Shown here one piece after another: positions 16,341 to 25,863 of a DNA stretch of 45,505 nucleotides. Source of the stretch: Paludibacteraceae bacterium (lineage in GTDB: Bacteria > Bacteroidota > Bacteroidia > Bacteroidales > Paludibacteraceae); contig JAFZLC010000002.1 of the NCBI GenBank assembly GCA_017551675.1, positions 1 through 45,505 on the forward strand. The letters run 5' to 3'. The notes under the pieces are model-generated. The model did not search any database and was not told where the DNA came from. It was given only the letters and a program-made list of their open reading frames with translations. The position numbers and the translations under genes were made by a program. Numbering within the stretch: the first letter of the stretch is position 1; each line of letters starts with the position of its first letter.

Positions 16341-18776
16341 ATGAGACATTTCAAACTAATATATGTACTGACAGCACTTTCATGGATATGTTGTGTGAAC
16401 ATTGCAACCGCCCAAAAGACGCAAGAATCAAAAGAACAGGAGAAAGAGAAACCTGAACTAAAAACATGGACGGAGATTCATGATGGAAAAGAGGTCACCC
16501 TAAGAGAGGTGACGATGGATACACTAGCAGCATGGTTAAATAGTGACGATACGATACCTGACGATCCTATCATGCACTTCCTTCGTGAGTTTGTCGTCAT
16601 TGCCAACACACGTGATAGCAAGTCATTACAGGAGCAGTCTGTTGCCTTCACCTCCTTTGGTGCCGATCAATTGGAGATGAGAGAGATAAAATCCATCAAA
16701 GACGTCAGTGGTAACACGCCAAACTTCTTCATGCCTGATTTCGGTTCCAGTATGACATCCGCCATATTCGTGAGAGGATTCGGTTCTATCGTTGGTGTTC
16801 CCGTTGTAGGTATGAATGTGGATAACGTGCCTACGCTCAACAAGAATGCTTTCGATGCAGACCTGTTTGATGTAGAACGTATTGAAATGCTACGTGGACC
16901 ACAAGGAACATCCACTGGTCGTAATTCCATGATGGGTGTATTGAACGTCTATACACTATCACCACTCAACTATCAAGGAACACGTGTTTCAGCTGATTAC
17001 TCCACAGCCAACACCGTCAAACTAAAGGCATCCACCTACCAAAAGCCAAAGGACAATTTCGGTTTCTCTGTGGCTGGCAACTACAAACACACAGACGGAT
17101 TCTTTATCAATGAATATAAAGGTGTCCCTTGCGACCCTCACAATAGTTTCAGTGCCAGAGGTCGTATTATATGGTCGCCAAAAGAAAAATTCACCGTCGA
17201 TAATGTCATTTCTGGAGGTTACTTAGCAGAGGGAGGTTTCCCTTACGCCTTCACCGACCGTTACGACCAGACACAACCCATCGCTTACGATGGCGACAAC
17301 AGATACAAGAGAGCAACAATATCAGATGGTTTGGTGATTCAATATCGATATGAGAAATTCATCTTCAACAGTATCACTGGTTACCAATTCCTTTCTGATA
17401 AGATGTTTTTGGACCCTGACTACATGACAAAATCCATTATCACAAGAGATGAGAAGCAAAAAGAACATGCCTTCTCTCACGAATTCAACTTCCGTTCCAC
17501 CATCAACCAAGAACGTAAATGGAACTGGAAAAACGGATTGTGGGTCTTCTACAAACATAACAAAACTGAATCGCCCATCACCTACCATCAAGACGGACTC
17601 GACTATCTGTTCGGTAGCACGGTGGACAAAGGTATACAATCAGCACACCCGAACAGCAGACTGACCATTAGTGGCAATGAGTTAACGGTCACCAACGACT
17701 TTGAAATACCAACCATCGGAACCGCTGTTTACCATCAATCAGAGTTCACATTGAAGAAATGGGACTTGGTGGCAGGTCTCCGTTTGGATTATGAGCACTC
17801 CAGACTTGATTATCTGAGTCAGAACGATATGAGTTACATCGTCTCCCTTTGCATGGATAAGGAGAAGGATATCAAAACTCACTTCTATGGTTCACAAACA
17901 TTATCAGACTTCCAAGTCTTGCCAAAGATCTCTGCTCAATATAACTTCAACCAGTATTGCAACCTATATGCATACGCAGCAAGAGGTCACAAGGCAGGTG
18001 GATTCAACACCCTATTGTTCTCGGATATCATACAAAACAAAATCATGACCAACATCTTCAATGAGGTGGATGTGAATGTGAAAGAGACCGGATTGCCTAT
18101 CTTCGACTATACACAAAACATTGCATACGAGTCGGAGCACAGCTGGGACTTTGAGTTTGGTGGTCACTTCCTCTCCCCTGAAAAGGTGTTTAACATAGAT
18201 TTCTCACTCTTCTACATCATCTGTAGAGACCAACAAATTCTGACCTTCCCTTCAGGTAAAAACTCAGGAAGTATGATTATCAATGCTGACAAAAGCCGAA
18301 GCGTAGGTGGTGAGTTCTCTATCAACTATCAGCACACCAGCAAAGAGACACACAACACGTTTAACCTTGAAGGATCATACGGTTACTCCAATGCGAAGTT
18401 CATAGAGTTCAAACACGACGACGTTGATTACAGTGGCAAAAGAATTCCTTTCGCACCAGCCAACACAATCGGATTGGACATTCAGTACAAAATCAAGTTC
18501 CACGAACCATGGATCACTCACTTGATTCTCGCTACAGAATGGAAAGGTTACGGAAAAGTATATTGGAACGAAGACAATCTATACAGCCAACAATTCTACT
18601 CATTGTTCAACGCCTCCATCACATGGGAGTGGAATAAACTAAACGTGAAAGGATGGTCTAAGAACTTGGCTGACAAAGAGTACAACACATATTCGTTCAC
18701 TAATTTCGGCAACCACTATTGTCAGAAAGGAAAACCAAGACAAATTGGTATCACAGTCAGCTACAAATTTGAATAA
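16341..18776 (+). CDS. TonB-dependent outer-membrane receptor
   Basis: 811 residues. Signal peptide 1-24 (ends ATAQ). After an unusual charged segment of about 60 residues (KTQESKEQEKEKPELK...) comes the plug domain (about 85-210: SVAFTSFGADQL, IFVRGFGSIVG, DVERIEMLRGPQGTSTGRNSMMGVLNV) and then a 22-strand barrel ending in a terminal aromatic strand (QIGITVSYKFE). There is no CarboxypepD-like N-terminal domain and no SusD neighbour, so this is not a SusC-type glycan transporter; the plug reads like siderophore, metal or cofactor receptors. The substrate cannot be assigned. It has its own strong promoter, and the genes on either side are not obviously related. Confidence 0.88.
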   Translation: MRHFKLIYVLTALSWICCVNIATAQKTQESKEQEKEKPELKTWTEIHDGKEVTLREVTMDTLAAWLNSDDTIPDDPIMHFLREFVVIANTRDSKSLQEQSVAFTSFGADQLEMREIKSIKDVSGNTPNFFMPDFGSSMTSAIFVRGFGSIVGVPVVGMNVDNVPTLNKNAFDADLFDVERIEMLRGPQGTSTGRNSMMGVLNVYTLSPLNYQGTRVSADYSTANTVKLKASTYQKPKDNFGFSVAGNYKHTDGFFINEYKGVPCDPHNSFSARGRIIWSPKEKFTVDNVISGGYLAEGGFPYAFTDRYDQTQPIAYDGDNRYKRATISDGLVIQYRYEKFIFNSITGYQFLSDKMFLDPDYMTKSIITRDEKQKEHAFSHEFNFRSTINQERKWNWKNGLWVFYKHNKTESPITYHQDGLDYLFGSTVDKGIQSAHPNSRLTISGNELTVTNDFEIPTIGTAVYHQSEFTLKKWDLVAGLRLDYEHSRLDYLSQNDMSYIVSLCMDKEKDIKTHFYGSQTLSDFQVLPKISAQYNFNQYCNLYAYAARGHKAGGFNTLLFSDIIQNKIMTNIFNEVDVNVKETGLPIFDYTQNIAYESEHSWDFEFGGHFLSPEKVFNIDFSLFYIICRDQQILTFPSGKNSGSMIINADKSRSVGGEFSINYQHTSKETHNTFNLEGSYGYSNAKFIEFKHDDVDYSGKRIPFAPANTIGLDIQYKIKFHEPWITHLILATEWKGYGKVYWNEDNLYSQQFYSLFNASITWEWNKLNVKGWSKNLADKEYNTYSFTNFGNHYCQKGKPRQIGITVSYKFE

Positions 18777-18803
18777 AATGCCATTCCTTCAATTGTTTTT
18801 TTT

Positions 18804-18811
18804 TAACTTTG
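18804..18811 (+). promoter_or_regulatory. -7 promoter element of sufSE
   Basis: TAACTTTG, 25 nt upstream of the sufS ATG; no clear -33 TTTG. Confidence 0.5.
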
Positions 18812-18835
18812 CACGCGTAAAAAAACAAGCATAAA

Positions 18836-20059
18836 ATGACTATCAATATAGAAAAAATAAGAGAGGATTTCCCTATTCTGAAAAAAGAAGTATACGGAAA
18901 GCCTCTCGTATATTTTGACAATGCAGCTACCACACAGAAACCAACTTGCGTGGTCGATACGATTGTCAAAGGATATTACGACTGCAACGCCAACATTCAC
19001 AGAGGCGTTCACTTTCTCAGTCAACAAGCTACCGAAGCGCATGAAGCGGCCCGTAAAACCGTTCAACAATTCATCCATGCGCAACATGCCCATGAAATTG
19101 TCTTCACAAGAGGTACGACAGAAGCCATCAACTTGGTGGCCCACTCTTTTGGTATCAGTCAGTGCTCAGATGGTGATGAAATCATCATCACACAGATGGA
19201 GCACCACTCCAATATTGTTCCTTGGCAACTACTGCAATCCATTCGTAACATTCGTCTTCGCATAATTCCGTTCGACGAAAAAGGTGTGTTGCAAGTGAAT
19301 CAACTGGAGAGTCTCATCAATGAAAAAACGAAACTGATTGCCGTATCACACGTATCAAATGCGTTAGGTTCCATCAACCCAATCAAAGAGATTGTGAAGA
19401 TCGCGCATGCACACGACATCCCTGTTTTAGTGGATGGTGCGCAATCGACTCCACACATATCCATCGACGTACAAGATTTAGACGTTGATTTCTTTGCTTT
19501 CTCAGGACATAAGATCTATGGTCCTACAGGTATCGGCGTACTTTATGGAAAAGAGAAATGGTTGGAGAAGATTCCTCCCTACCAAGGTGGCGGTGAGATG
19601 ATTCACAAGGTGACATTTGAGAAGACAACATTCAACGAACTACCATTCAAATTTGAAGCGGGAACACCCGACTATATTGGTTCCACCGCATTGGCTGCAG
19701 CACTCGACTACGTGTCGGCCATAGGCATAGAGAACATTGCCCAACATGAGCATGAATTACTTCACTATGCCACAGAAAAGCTAAGTCAAATCGATGGTAT
19801 GCGATTCATTGGCGAGTCAGATTCAAAGAGCGGACTGATCTCCTTCTTGGTTGGCAACATTCATCCGTATGACTTGGGTACGATTCTCGACAAGTTGGGA
19901 ATAGCCGTTCGAACAGGACACCACTGCGCAGAGCCCGTCATGCAAGCATTCCACATAGAAGGAACAGTGAGGGCCTCATTCGCAATGTATAACACAAAAG
20001 AAGAAATTGATATATTGGTAGCAGGCATCGAACGCGCCGCCAAGATGTTCAGAAGATAA
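18836..20059 (+). CDS. sufS: Cysteine desulfurase SufS
   Basis: 407 residues, full length for the group II SufS/CsdA family. Opens IREDFPILKKEVYGKPLVYFDNAATTQKP. PLP-binding elements are visible: HHSNIVPW (123-130), the Asp200-Gly-Ala-Gln203 segment, and Lys226 in FSGHKIYGPTG as the Schiff-base lysine. The catalytic Cys364 sits in RTGHHCAEPVMQ. It takes sulfur from cysteine as a persulfide for iron-sulfur cluster assembly. sufE follows after 11 nt, so the pair form an operon; the scaffold genes (sufBCD) are not in this window. Confidence 0.95.
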   Translation: MTINIEKIREDFPILKKEVYGKPLVYFDNAATTQKPTCVVDTIVKGYYDCNANIHRGVHFLSQQATEAHEAARKTVQQFIHAQHAHEIVFTRGTTEAINLVAHSFGISQCSDGDEIIITQMEHHSNIVPWQLLQSIRNIRLRIIPFDEKGVLQVNQLESLINEKTKLIAVSHVSNALGSINPIKEIVKIAHAHDIPVLVDGAQSTPHISIDVQDLDVDFFAFSGHKIYGPTGIGVLYGKEKWLEKIPPYQGGGEMIHKVTFEKTTFNELPFKFEAGTPDYIGSTALAAALDYVSAIGIENIAQHEHELLHYATEKLSQIDGMRFIGESDSKSGLISFLVGNIHPYDLGTILDKLGIAVRTGHHCAEPVMQAFHIEGTVRASFAMYNTKEEIDILVAGIERAAKMFRR

Positions 20060-20070
20060 TTAAGAAAGAG

Positions 20071-20496
20071 ATGACAATAGAAGAGAAACAGGATCAGATT
20101 ATTTCCGAATTTGAGTTTTTAGAGGATTGGTTGGACAAATATCAACTGATCATCGACAAAGGGATGTCAAACAAAGGCATTGATGAAGAGTATAAAACAG
20201 AAGAGTACCTAATCGAAGGCTGTCAGAGCAAGGTATGGGTACATGCTGAATACAAAAACGGGTTCGTTTTCTACCAAGGGGAAAGCAACACAGATATTGC
20301 AGGCGGAATCGTCAGCATGTTGGTGGATATTCTAACGGCCCATACACCTACAGAGATCTTGGATGCAGACCTCTATTTCATCGATCGAATTGGATTGAAA
20401 GAACACCTTTCACCCACTCGCTCCAACGGAATGTTGGCAATGGTGAAACAAATGAGAATGTACGCTTTAGCCTTCAAATCTCAGTACGAGGATTAA
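20071..20496 (+). CDS. sufE: SufE sulfur-transfer protein
   Basis: 141 residues. Cys51 in LIEGCQSKVW is the conserved persulfide acceptor; the surrounding YKTEEYLIEGCQS loop and the C-terminal FxxRIGLKEHLSPTRSNG segment are diagnostic. It accepts sulfur from SufS and stimulates its activity. Co-transcribed with sufS, and followed by a terminator. Confidence 0.95.
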   Translation: MTIEEKQDQIISEFEFLEDWLDKYQLIIDKGMSNKGIDEEYKTEEYLIEGCQSKVWVHAEYKNGFVFYQGESNTDIAGGIVSMLVDILTAHTPTEILDADLYFIDRIGLKEHLSPTRSNGMLAMVKQMRMYALAFKSQYED

Positions 20497-20509
20497 ATCC
20501 GAACAGAAC

Positions 20510-20537
20510 AGAGACGCCACGACGTGACGTCTCTTTA
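20510..20537 (+). terminator. sufSE terminator
   Basis: AGAGACG (20510-20516) pairs with CGTCTCT (20528-20534); the interior CACGACGTG can extend the stem. A short T-run follows. Confidence 0.65.
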
Positions 20538-20663
20538 CATATCAATCTATAGAACCCACACAAATGAAATGACCATGCAAATGCAGTTTTATTATAGAAG
20601 TGTCCTTTCATTTCAGTTTTTTTATTATCTTTATCAAAAAATAAACTTCAACCGATAAATAAC

Positions 20664-21158
20664 ATGAAAGGAATAAGATTATCACTAATAGCTATTTTTT
20701 CAATTGTGGCAACTGCATTGCTCGTTTCTTCATGCACAACACCAGCCGATTACCTCGATGGTATTATGACTAGATGCACACAAATCGAAAAAAACATCAA
20801 TAAGTTTATCGACCAATTATCTTCGAATGACCTTTCTAACATTCAAGAGAAATATGCAGAAAACGTAGCTGAGATAGATAAAACAATTGAATATATGCAA
20901 AACGTAGGAAGCTGCGACAATAAAGACTATTTACAGAAAGCAGGACTTTCCTTCGCACAAAAATACAAAGAGGTATACGAAACGGAACTCGCTAAAGCTG
21001 TTGAGTCCGTCACCGCCAACGGACCAATGGAGGCAAGTAAGGTGACTTCTCTATTAGAGAGTGTGGACGATAAAACTAAGAAGGTCAGATCAGACCTGAT
21101 CAATAACTTCACCCAGTTCCTTAAAGATTTTGATATCACGGTAAATACAAACTTCTAA
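20664..21158 (+). CDS. Small helical lipoprotein of unknown function
   Basis: 164 residues. Signal II: hydrophobic 5-20, then VSSC with Cys24 as the likely lipidated residue. The mature part is almost entirely helix-forming (charged, heptad-like, few Gly/Pro), suggesting a helical bundle or coiled coil; it contains one further Cys in GSCDNKDYL. No family recognised. It stands alone, with a terminator upstream at 20510 and a separate gene downstream. The 97 nt after it hold only short, weak repeats of CTCTTTC/GAAGAG. Confidence 0.75.
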   Translation: MKGIRLSLIAIFSIVATALLVSSCTTPADYLDGIMTRCTQIEKNINKFIDQLSSNDLSNIQEKYAENVAEIDKTIEYMQNVGSCDNKDYLQKAGLSFAQKYKEVYETELAKAVESVTANGPMEASKVTSLLESVDDKTKKVRSDLINNFTQFLKDFDITVNTNF

Positions 21159-21255
21159 AAAAGAGAGAATTGATGAATATAGCATTCCTCTTTCCCACTG
21201 AAAAAGAAGAGAGAGGTTAGGCTATGTAATTGTTGAATACTTTAAATTTATTATT

Positions 21256-22935
21256 ATGAATACGGATCCAAATTTGATTGAAATTTTCTGTGCTAACAAC
21301 AAGCAAAAGAAATACTATCCATTAGGCACTAACCTATTAGATATTTACAATGACATAAAACCCGATTTGAAATACAAAGTCATCGTTGCTAAAGTAAACA
21401 ACGTAACCAAAGACCTAAAATTCAAATTATTCAAGCCAAAGAAAATTGAGTTCATCAGCGCAGACCAACCTGCAGGAATGAGAGCTTATGTTCGTTCCTT
21501 GTCATTTATTTTCTGCAATGCTGTCAATAAGTTATATCCTAATGTTAAAGTAAGAATCGAACATCCCATCGCAAAAGGTTATTATTGCAAGCTTCTAAAC
21601 AACAACCAACCAATCGACCAAAAGATGGTGGATAACATCAAGAAGGAGATGCAAAGAATCGTTGATGCGGACATTCAATTCAACATGGCTAACGTGGCTA
21701 CCGAAGAGGCCATCGACATCTTCACGAAACAAGGATCTCCAGAGACTGTAACCCTACTAAAATCCAAAGGGTTCTTATATACAAGAATCTATGAATTAGA
21801 TGGACGTTACGACTGGTTCCTTGCTCCTTTGGCTCCTTCCACCGGTTATATTACCCTATTCGATTTGAAGATTTATCATGATGGCATCTATTTACAGATA
21901 CCAAACAGAAAGAATCCAACCGAATTGGAGACATTTATCCCTCAAGACAAACTATTCAGCACCTTCAGCGAGCACTCCGAATGGAACGGCATAATGGGAT
22001 TCTCAGGCAACGTGGGAGAGATGAATAACGTAGTCACCAACAAAGAGTATGCCTCTGCAATGATCAAAATCGCAGAGTCACTTCAAGCTAAAAAGATTGT
22101 GAAGATTGCCGACGAAATAACCAACAGAGGAAAGATCAAAATGGTGCTCATTGCAGGTCCTTCTTCCTCTGGTAAGACAACATTCAGTAAGCGTCTAAGC
22201 GTCGAACTGGCTGTTAATGGTTACATTCCAGTGGCCCTCTCTATGGATGATTACTTCCATCCTCGTACACTGACACCACGCGATGAAAACGGAGATTTCG
22301 ACTTCGAATCCATCTACTCGGTAGACCTCGATTTCTTCAACAAAGATATGAATACACTACTCGAAGGTGGTGAGATCGACTTGCCTCACTATAATTTCGA
22401 AAAAGGAGAACGTGAATTTTTAGGCAAGAAACTGAAACTCACTGATAGAAGTATCCTTATCATCGAAGGTATTCACGCACTGAACCCAATGCTCACGTCG
22501 AAGGTTCCTGAAGAAACCATATTCCGTGTCTATATCTCAGCATTGACAACCATCTCTTTTGATAATCATAACTGGATACCAACACGCGACAACCGACTTC
22601 TTCGAAGAATCATTCGCGACTACAACTACAGAGGCTACTCTGCTGAAGAGACTATCTCAAGATGGGATAAAGTGATGGAAGGTGAGGAAAAATGGATCTT
22701 CCCTTACCAAGAAAATGCCGATATGGTGTTCAACTCAGCCCTCATATTTGAGATCTGCGTATTGAAGAAATTTGCAGAGCCAATCCTTTCTGTCGTACCT
22801 GAGTCTTCACCTGAATACCATGAGGTACACAGACTACTCAACTTCCTAAGATACTTCTCTATCGTACCAGAAGTGGAGATTCCTCTCAACTCTCTATTAC
22901 GAGAATTCTTAGGAGGCGGAACATTCAAATATTAA
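21256..22935 (+). CDS. Nucleoside (uridine-type) kinase fused to TGS and ThrRS-like SAD domains
   Basis: 559 residues. Residues 1-65 resemble a TGS domain and about 75-240 the second additional domain of threonyl-tRNA synthetase (EHPIAKGYYCKL at 102-113, where the tRNA-editing domain has its His motif). The C-terminal half is a phosphoribulokinase/uridine kinase P-loop domain: GPSSSGKT at 301-308, SMDDYFHPR, and IIEGIHALNP. This fusion is a recognised family in Bacteroidota and Firmicutes annotated as nucleoside or uridine kinase; what the synthetase-like half does is not established. Only one of the SAD zinc/editing His positions is evident, so editing activity is doubtful. A terminator follows directly. 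Confidence 0.88.
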   Translation: MNTDPNLIEIFCANNKQKKYYPLGTNLLDIYNDIKPDLKYKVIVAKVNNVTKDLKFKLFKPKKIEFISADQPAGMRAYVRSLSFIFCNAVNKLYPNVKVRIEHPIAKGYYCKLLNNNQPIDQKMVDNIKKEMQRIVDADIQFNMANVATEEAIDIFTKQGSPETVTLLKSKGFLYTRIYELDGRYDWFLAPLAPSTGYITLFDLKIYHDGIYLQIPNRKNPTELETFIPQDKLFSTFSEHSEWNGIMGFSGNVGEMNNVVTNKEYASAMIKIAESLQAKKIVKIADEITNRGKIKMVLIAGPSSSGKTTFSKRLSVELAVNGYIPVALSMDDYFHPRTLTPRDENGDFDFESIYSVDLDFFNKDMNTLLEGGEIDLPHYNFEKGEREFLGKKLKLTDRSILIIEGIHALNPMLTSKVPEETIFRVYISALTTISFDNHNWIPTRDNRLLRRIIRDYNYRGYSAEETISRWDKVMEGEEKWIFPYQENADMVFNSALIFEICVLKKFAEPILSVVPESSPEYHEVHRLLNFLRYFSIVPEVEIPLNSLLREFLGGGTFKY

Positions 22936-22956
22936 AATGAGAATTCTATAATCTTT

Positions 22957-22988
22957 AATGCGGGGTTTCATCACTCCGCATTTTTTTA
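22957..22988. terminator. Bidirectional terminator between kinase and dprA
   Basis: AATGCGG (22957-22963) and CCGCATT (22976-22982) form a stem, extended by inner G-C/A-T pairs, with TTTTTTT after it on the plus strand. Its 3' end overlaps the dprA stop codon. Confidence 0.8.
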
Positions 22989-24092
22989 TTTAAGTCCGTA
23001 CATTCCTCCTGGCGAAGGTGTCACAATATCCTTCATCTCCATATCAAACAATAATGATGACAAGTCTGACATGGGCAGTTGCAATTCACGAGCCAAGGCA
23101 TTCAACTGCATATCCCCATTTGTTTCCAGTCGGCCGACTATCAATCTCTCTTTCTCAGACAAATTCGTATACGATACCTTACGCGCCGCCGGGTTATCCT
23201 CCTTTCCCTCTTCCCAATTCATCAATTCAAGGATATCATTGGCCGACTCTATCAGAGTAGCACGATTCGTTTTTATCAGATTATTGCATCCCATGGAATA
23301 CAGATCGTTTACACGTCCTGGTATCGCCCCCACATCCCGATTGTAAGAATTGGCAAACTCCGCAGTGAGCAATGCACCACCTTTAATACCCGACTCCACC
23401 ACCAACACAATATCACTCATCCCTGCAATGATTCGATTGCGAGAGACAAAGTTTTTACGGTCGATCACACAATGGGAATGAAACTCCGTTAGCAGTCCGC
23501 CATTTGCCATCATCTTCTCCGAGAGGGATCGATGCTCCGCAGGGTAGATCATATCCAATCCATGACCGACCACGCCAACCGTCTGCAAGCCCAAATCAAC
23601 CGACCGCCGATGAGCACAACCATCCACGCCATGGGCCAATCCACTCACCACCAACAAATCAGGAAATCGAGTGCGCAACTCCTCTAAAATCGAATCCACC
23701 TTATCCTTTCCATAAGGTGTCATACGTCGCGTACCCACCACTCCAATCACACGAGGTACATTCAGCCGCATATTCCCCTTCTGATATAAAACAATCGGAT
23801 GATCTTCACACTCCTTCAGACGAGTCGGGTAATCATCCTCTTCAAAATACAAAACACGTCCGCCAACCTTGTTTATAAACTGAAGTTCACGCTCCGCACG
23901 TCCCAACAAATCACTCTTCTTAATCTGTGAGGCAATGATTCTACCAATGTTTGGAATGCTCTCCAACTCCTTTCTGGAGGCTTCAAAAACAGTTTTTGCA
24001 TCTCCTAATGAGGTGATTAACTTTCTTGCAATCGCAGGTCCGACCCCCTTCACCATCGTAAGGGCAATGGGATATTTTAAATCCGTATCCAT
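22986..24092 (-). CDS. dprA: DNA processing protein DprA
   Basis: 368 residues from ATG 24092; an upstream in-frame TTG (24140) would add 16 poorly conserved residues and is less likely. An N-terminal helix-hairpin-helix/SAM-like region (GVGPAIARKL, IPNIGRIIASQI) precedes the Rossmann-type DprA fold: GVVGTRRMTPYG, VVSGLAHGVDGCAHR, GHGLDMIYPAEH, KGGALLTAEFA, and GRVNDLYSMGCNNLI. The end (about 310-368) is the winged-helix domain. DprA loads RecA on incoming single-stranded DNA during transformation; in Bacteroidota its role is less tested. comF lies at 28415, so two competence-type genes fall in this window. Confidence 0.92.
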   Translation of the reverse strand: MDTDLKYPIALTMVKGVGPAIARKLITSLGDAKTVFEASRKELESIPNIGRIIASQIKKSDLLGRAERELQFINKVGGRVLYFEEDDYPTRLKECEDHPIVLYQKGNMRLNVPRVIGVVGTRRMTPYGKDKVDSILEELRTRFPDLLVVSGLAHGVDGCAHRRSVDLGLQTVGVVGHGLDMIYPAEHRSLSEKMMANGGLLTEFHSHCVIDRKNFVSRNRIIAGMSDIVLVVESGIKGGALLTAEFANSYNRDVGAIPGRVNDLYSMGCNNLIKTNRATLIESANDILELMNWEEGKEDNPAARKVSYTNLSEKERLIVGRLETNGDMQLNALARELQLPMSDLSSLLFDMEMKDIVTPSPGGMYGLK

Positions 24093-24198
24093 ATAAAAAA
24101 CAACATCATTTATGGGAATAGATAGAAGTTCCCGAAACAAATAGAATAATAAAAACAGTTAAATTTCACGTAATACGAAAAAGCAATTCATTCAGGTG

Positions 24199-24230
24199 AT
24201 TGTAGATTCTACTTTTAAATATTACCTTTG
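24199..24230 (+). promoter_or_regulatory. rbfA promoter
   Basis: ATTG (24199-24202), 20 bp, TACCTTTG (24223-24230), 33 nt before the rbfA ATG. Confidence 0.65.
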
Positions 24231-24263
24231 CAAAGATAATAATTTATTGCAAAAAAGAACAAG

Positions 24264-24620
24264 ATGGAATCAACAAGAAAAAATAAAATAGACCGCTTAG
24301 TTCAAAAGGAATTGAGCGACATCTTTCAGAAATTCACTAAATCGCAAGGGGGCATACTAATTTCTGTCACCTCAGTAACGGTCTCTCCCGACTTGAGCAT
24401 AGCGAGAGTACACCTCAGCATCTTCCCTGATGAGAAGCAAGCAGAGATGATGGAGATGATCCAAAAGAGTGCAAAGGCTATCCGTTATGACCTCTCACAA
24501 AGAACGCGTCATCAATTAAGACAAACGCCAGAGCTCACCTTCTTCATCGACGATTCACTGAATTATCTAGAAAACATTGACAGACTTCTCGGTATCAACC
24601 AAAGACCTGAGGGGAAATAA
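24264..24620 (+). CDS. rbfA: 30S ribosome-binding factor RbfA
   Basis: 118 residues, the usual length. KH-type fold with KIDRLVQKELSDIF, VTVSPDLSIARVHLSI and the C-terminal TPELTFFIDDSLNYLENIDRLL. RbfA assists maturation of the 16S rRNA 5' region in the small subunit. It is 18 nt upstream of a LolC/E-like permease, a gene order that suggests co-transcription. Confidence 0.93.
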   Translation: MESTRKNKIDRLVQKELSDIFQKFTKSQGGILISVTSVTVSPDLSIARVHLSIFPDEKQAEMMEMIQKSAKAIRYDLSQRTRHQLRQTPELTFFIDDSLNYLENIDRLLGINQRPEGK

Positions 24621-24638
24621 TGCTCGATTCGTTTTTTC

Positions 24639-25862
24639 ATGAGACTACAATTCTTCATAGCACTACGTTACCTCTTCTCCAAGAAGAGCTATAACATCAT
24701 CAATATCATTTCGATGATATGTGCTGGAGGAATTTGTGTGGCAACCATTGCACTGGTCTGCACCCTCTCTGTCTACAACGGATTTCAGCAACTGATCTCG
24801 GGTGTCATCACCTCGTTCGACCCCGATCTGAGAATCACCCTAAAAGAAGGTAAGACATTCGATCCGACAGAGGTCAACCAATCACTGGGTCAGATTCCCT
24901 ACATTCAAGTTTCATCGGAAGTGCTTGAAGAGATTGCCCTCATAAGAAACAAAGAGAAACAGACCTTCACCACCATCAAAGGGGTTTCACGCAACTACAC
25001 ACAACTGATTCGAACCGACTCCATCATTGATGTCGGACGATTCCTTATAGAAGATGAAGATGGTGCCTACACTGTCATCGGCGCAGCATTAGCCAATCAG
25101 ATAGAAGCCAACATGGGTTTTCTAACCCCAGTCTCTTTCTATGCGCCTAAATATGCTACGAAGGTGAATGTCGCCAATCCAGAAAACTCGTTCAACCAAC
25201 AACAAATATTTGTCGGAGGCATATACGCCACACGACAATTCGAGATTGATAGCAAATATGCCTTTTTGCCACTGCAATATGCACAAGAGCTGTTTAACTA
25301 TGGGAACGTAGTATCTGCCATCGAACTCAACATCAACAAAGAGGTCTCCATCGAAAAGGCACAACAGGAAATCAAATCACTCATAGGCAACAAATATGAA
25401 GTGAAAAACAAGGAAGAACAACATGAGGACTTTTACCACATGATGAAAATTGAGAAGTGGATCACCTTCCTCATTCTCTTCTTTATATTGATTGTGGCTG
25501 TCATCAACATCATCGGTTCCCTATCCATGTTGATACTAGAAAAGAAACAAGACATCGCCACCCTGAAAAACTTAGGAGCTACACACTCCTTCATTCAACA
25601 AGTTTTCATGTTGGAAGGATGGCTTACCAGTGCCATCGGAGCTATTATCGGACTGATACTCGGTATCATACTCTGCTTGATACAAGAGTATTTCGGAGTT
25701 ATCAAATTAGGTAATGGATATGATGATGGAACATTCATTGTGAATGCATACCCTGTTTGTGTTCAGGTAACAGATATTCTGCTCATTATGTTTTCTGTAC
25801 TGTTGGTTGGACTTTTAATCGCATGGATTCCAACCCGATACATCCAAGAAAGAAAAGAATGA
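24639..25862 (+). CDS. FtsX-family permease, LolC/LolE type
   Basis: 407 residues with the MacB/LolC topology: one N-terminal membrane helix (about 20-45), a long periplasmic domain (45-270), and three C-terminal helices (about 275-300, 325-350, 370-395). The opening (FIALRYLFSKK...IINIISMICAGGICVATIALVCTLSVYNGF) is typical of lipoprotein-releasing permeases. It would extract lipoproteins from the inner membrane for transfer to the outer membrane. Its ATPase partner may be the LolD-like protein at 29250, although that is on the other strand. Its stop is one base from the stop of dnaG. Confidence 0.85.
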   Translation: MRLQFFIALRYLFSKKSYNIINIISMICAGGICVATIALVCTLSVYNGFQQLISGVITSFDPDLRITLKEGKTFDPTEVNQSLGQIPYIQVSSEVLEEIALIRNKEKQTFTTIKGVSRNYTQLIRTDSIIDVGRFLIEDEDGAYTVIGAALANQIEANMGFLTPVSFYAPKYATKVNVANPENSFNQQQIFVGGIYATRQFEIDSKYAFLPLQYAQELFNYGNVVSAIELNINKEVSIEKAQQEIKSLIGNKYEVKNKEEQHEDFYHMMKIEKWITFLILFFILIVAVINIIGSLSMLILEKKQDIATLKNLGATHSFIQQVFMLEGWLTSAIGAIIGLILGIILCLIQEYFGVIKLGNGYDDGTFIVNAYPVCVQVTDILLIMFSVLLVGLLIAWIPTRYIQERKE

Positions 25863-25863
25863 G

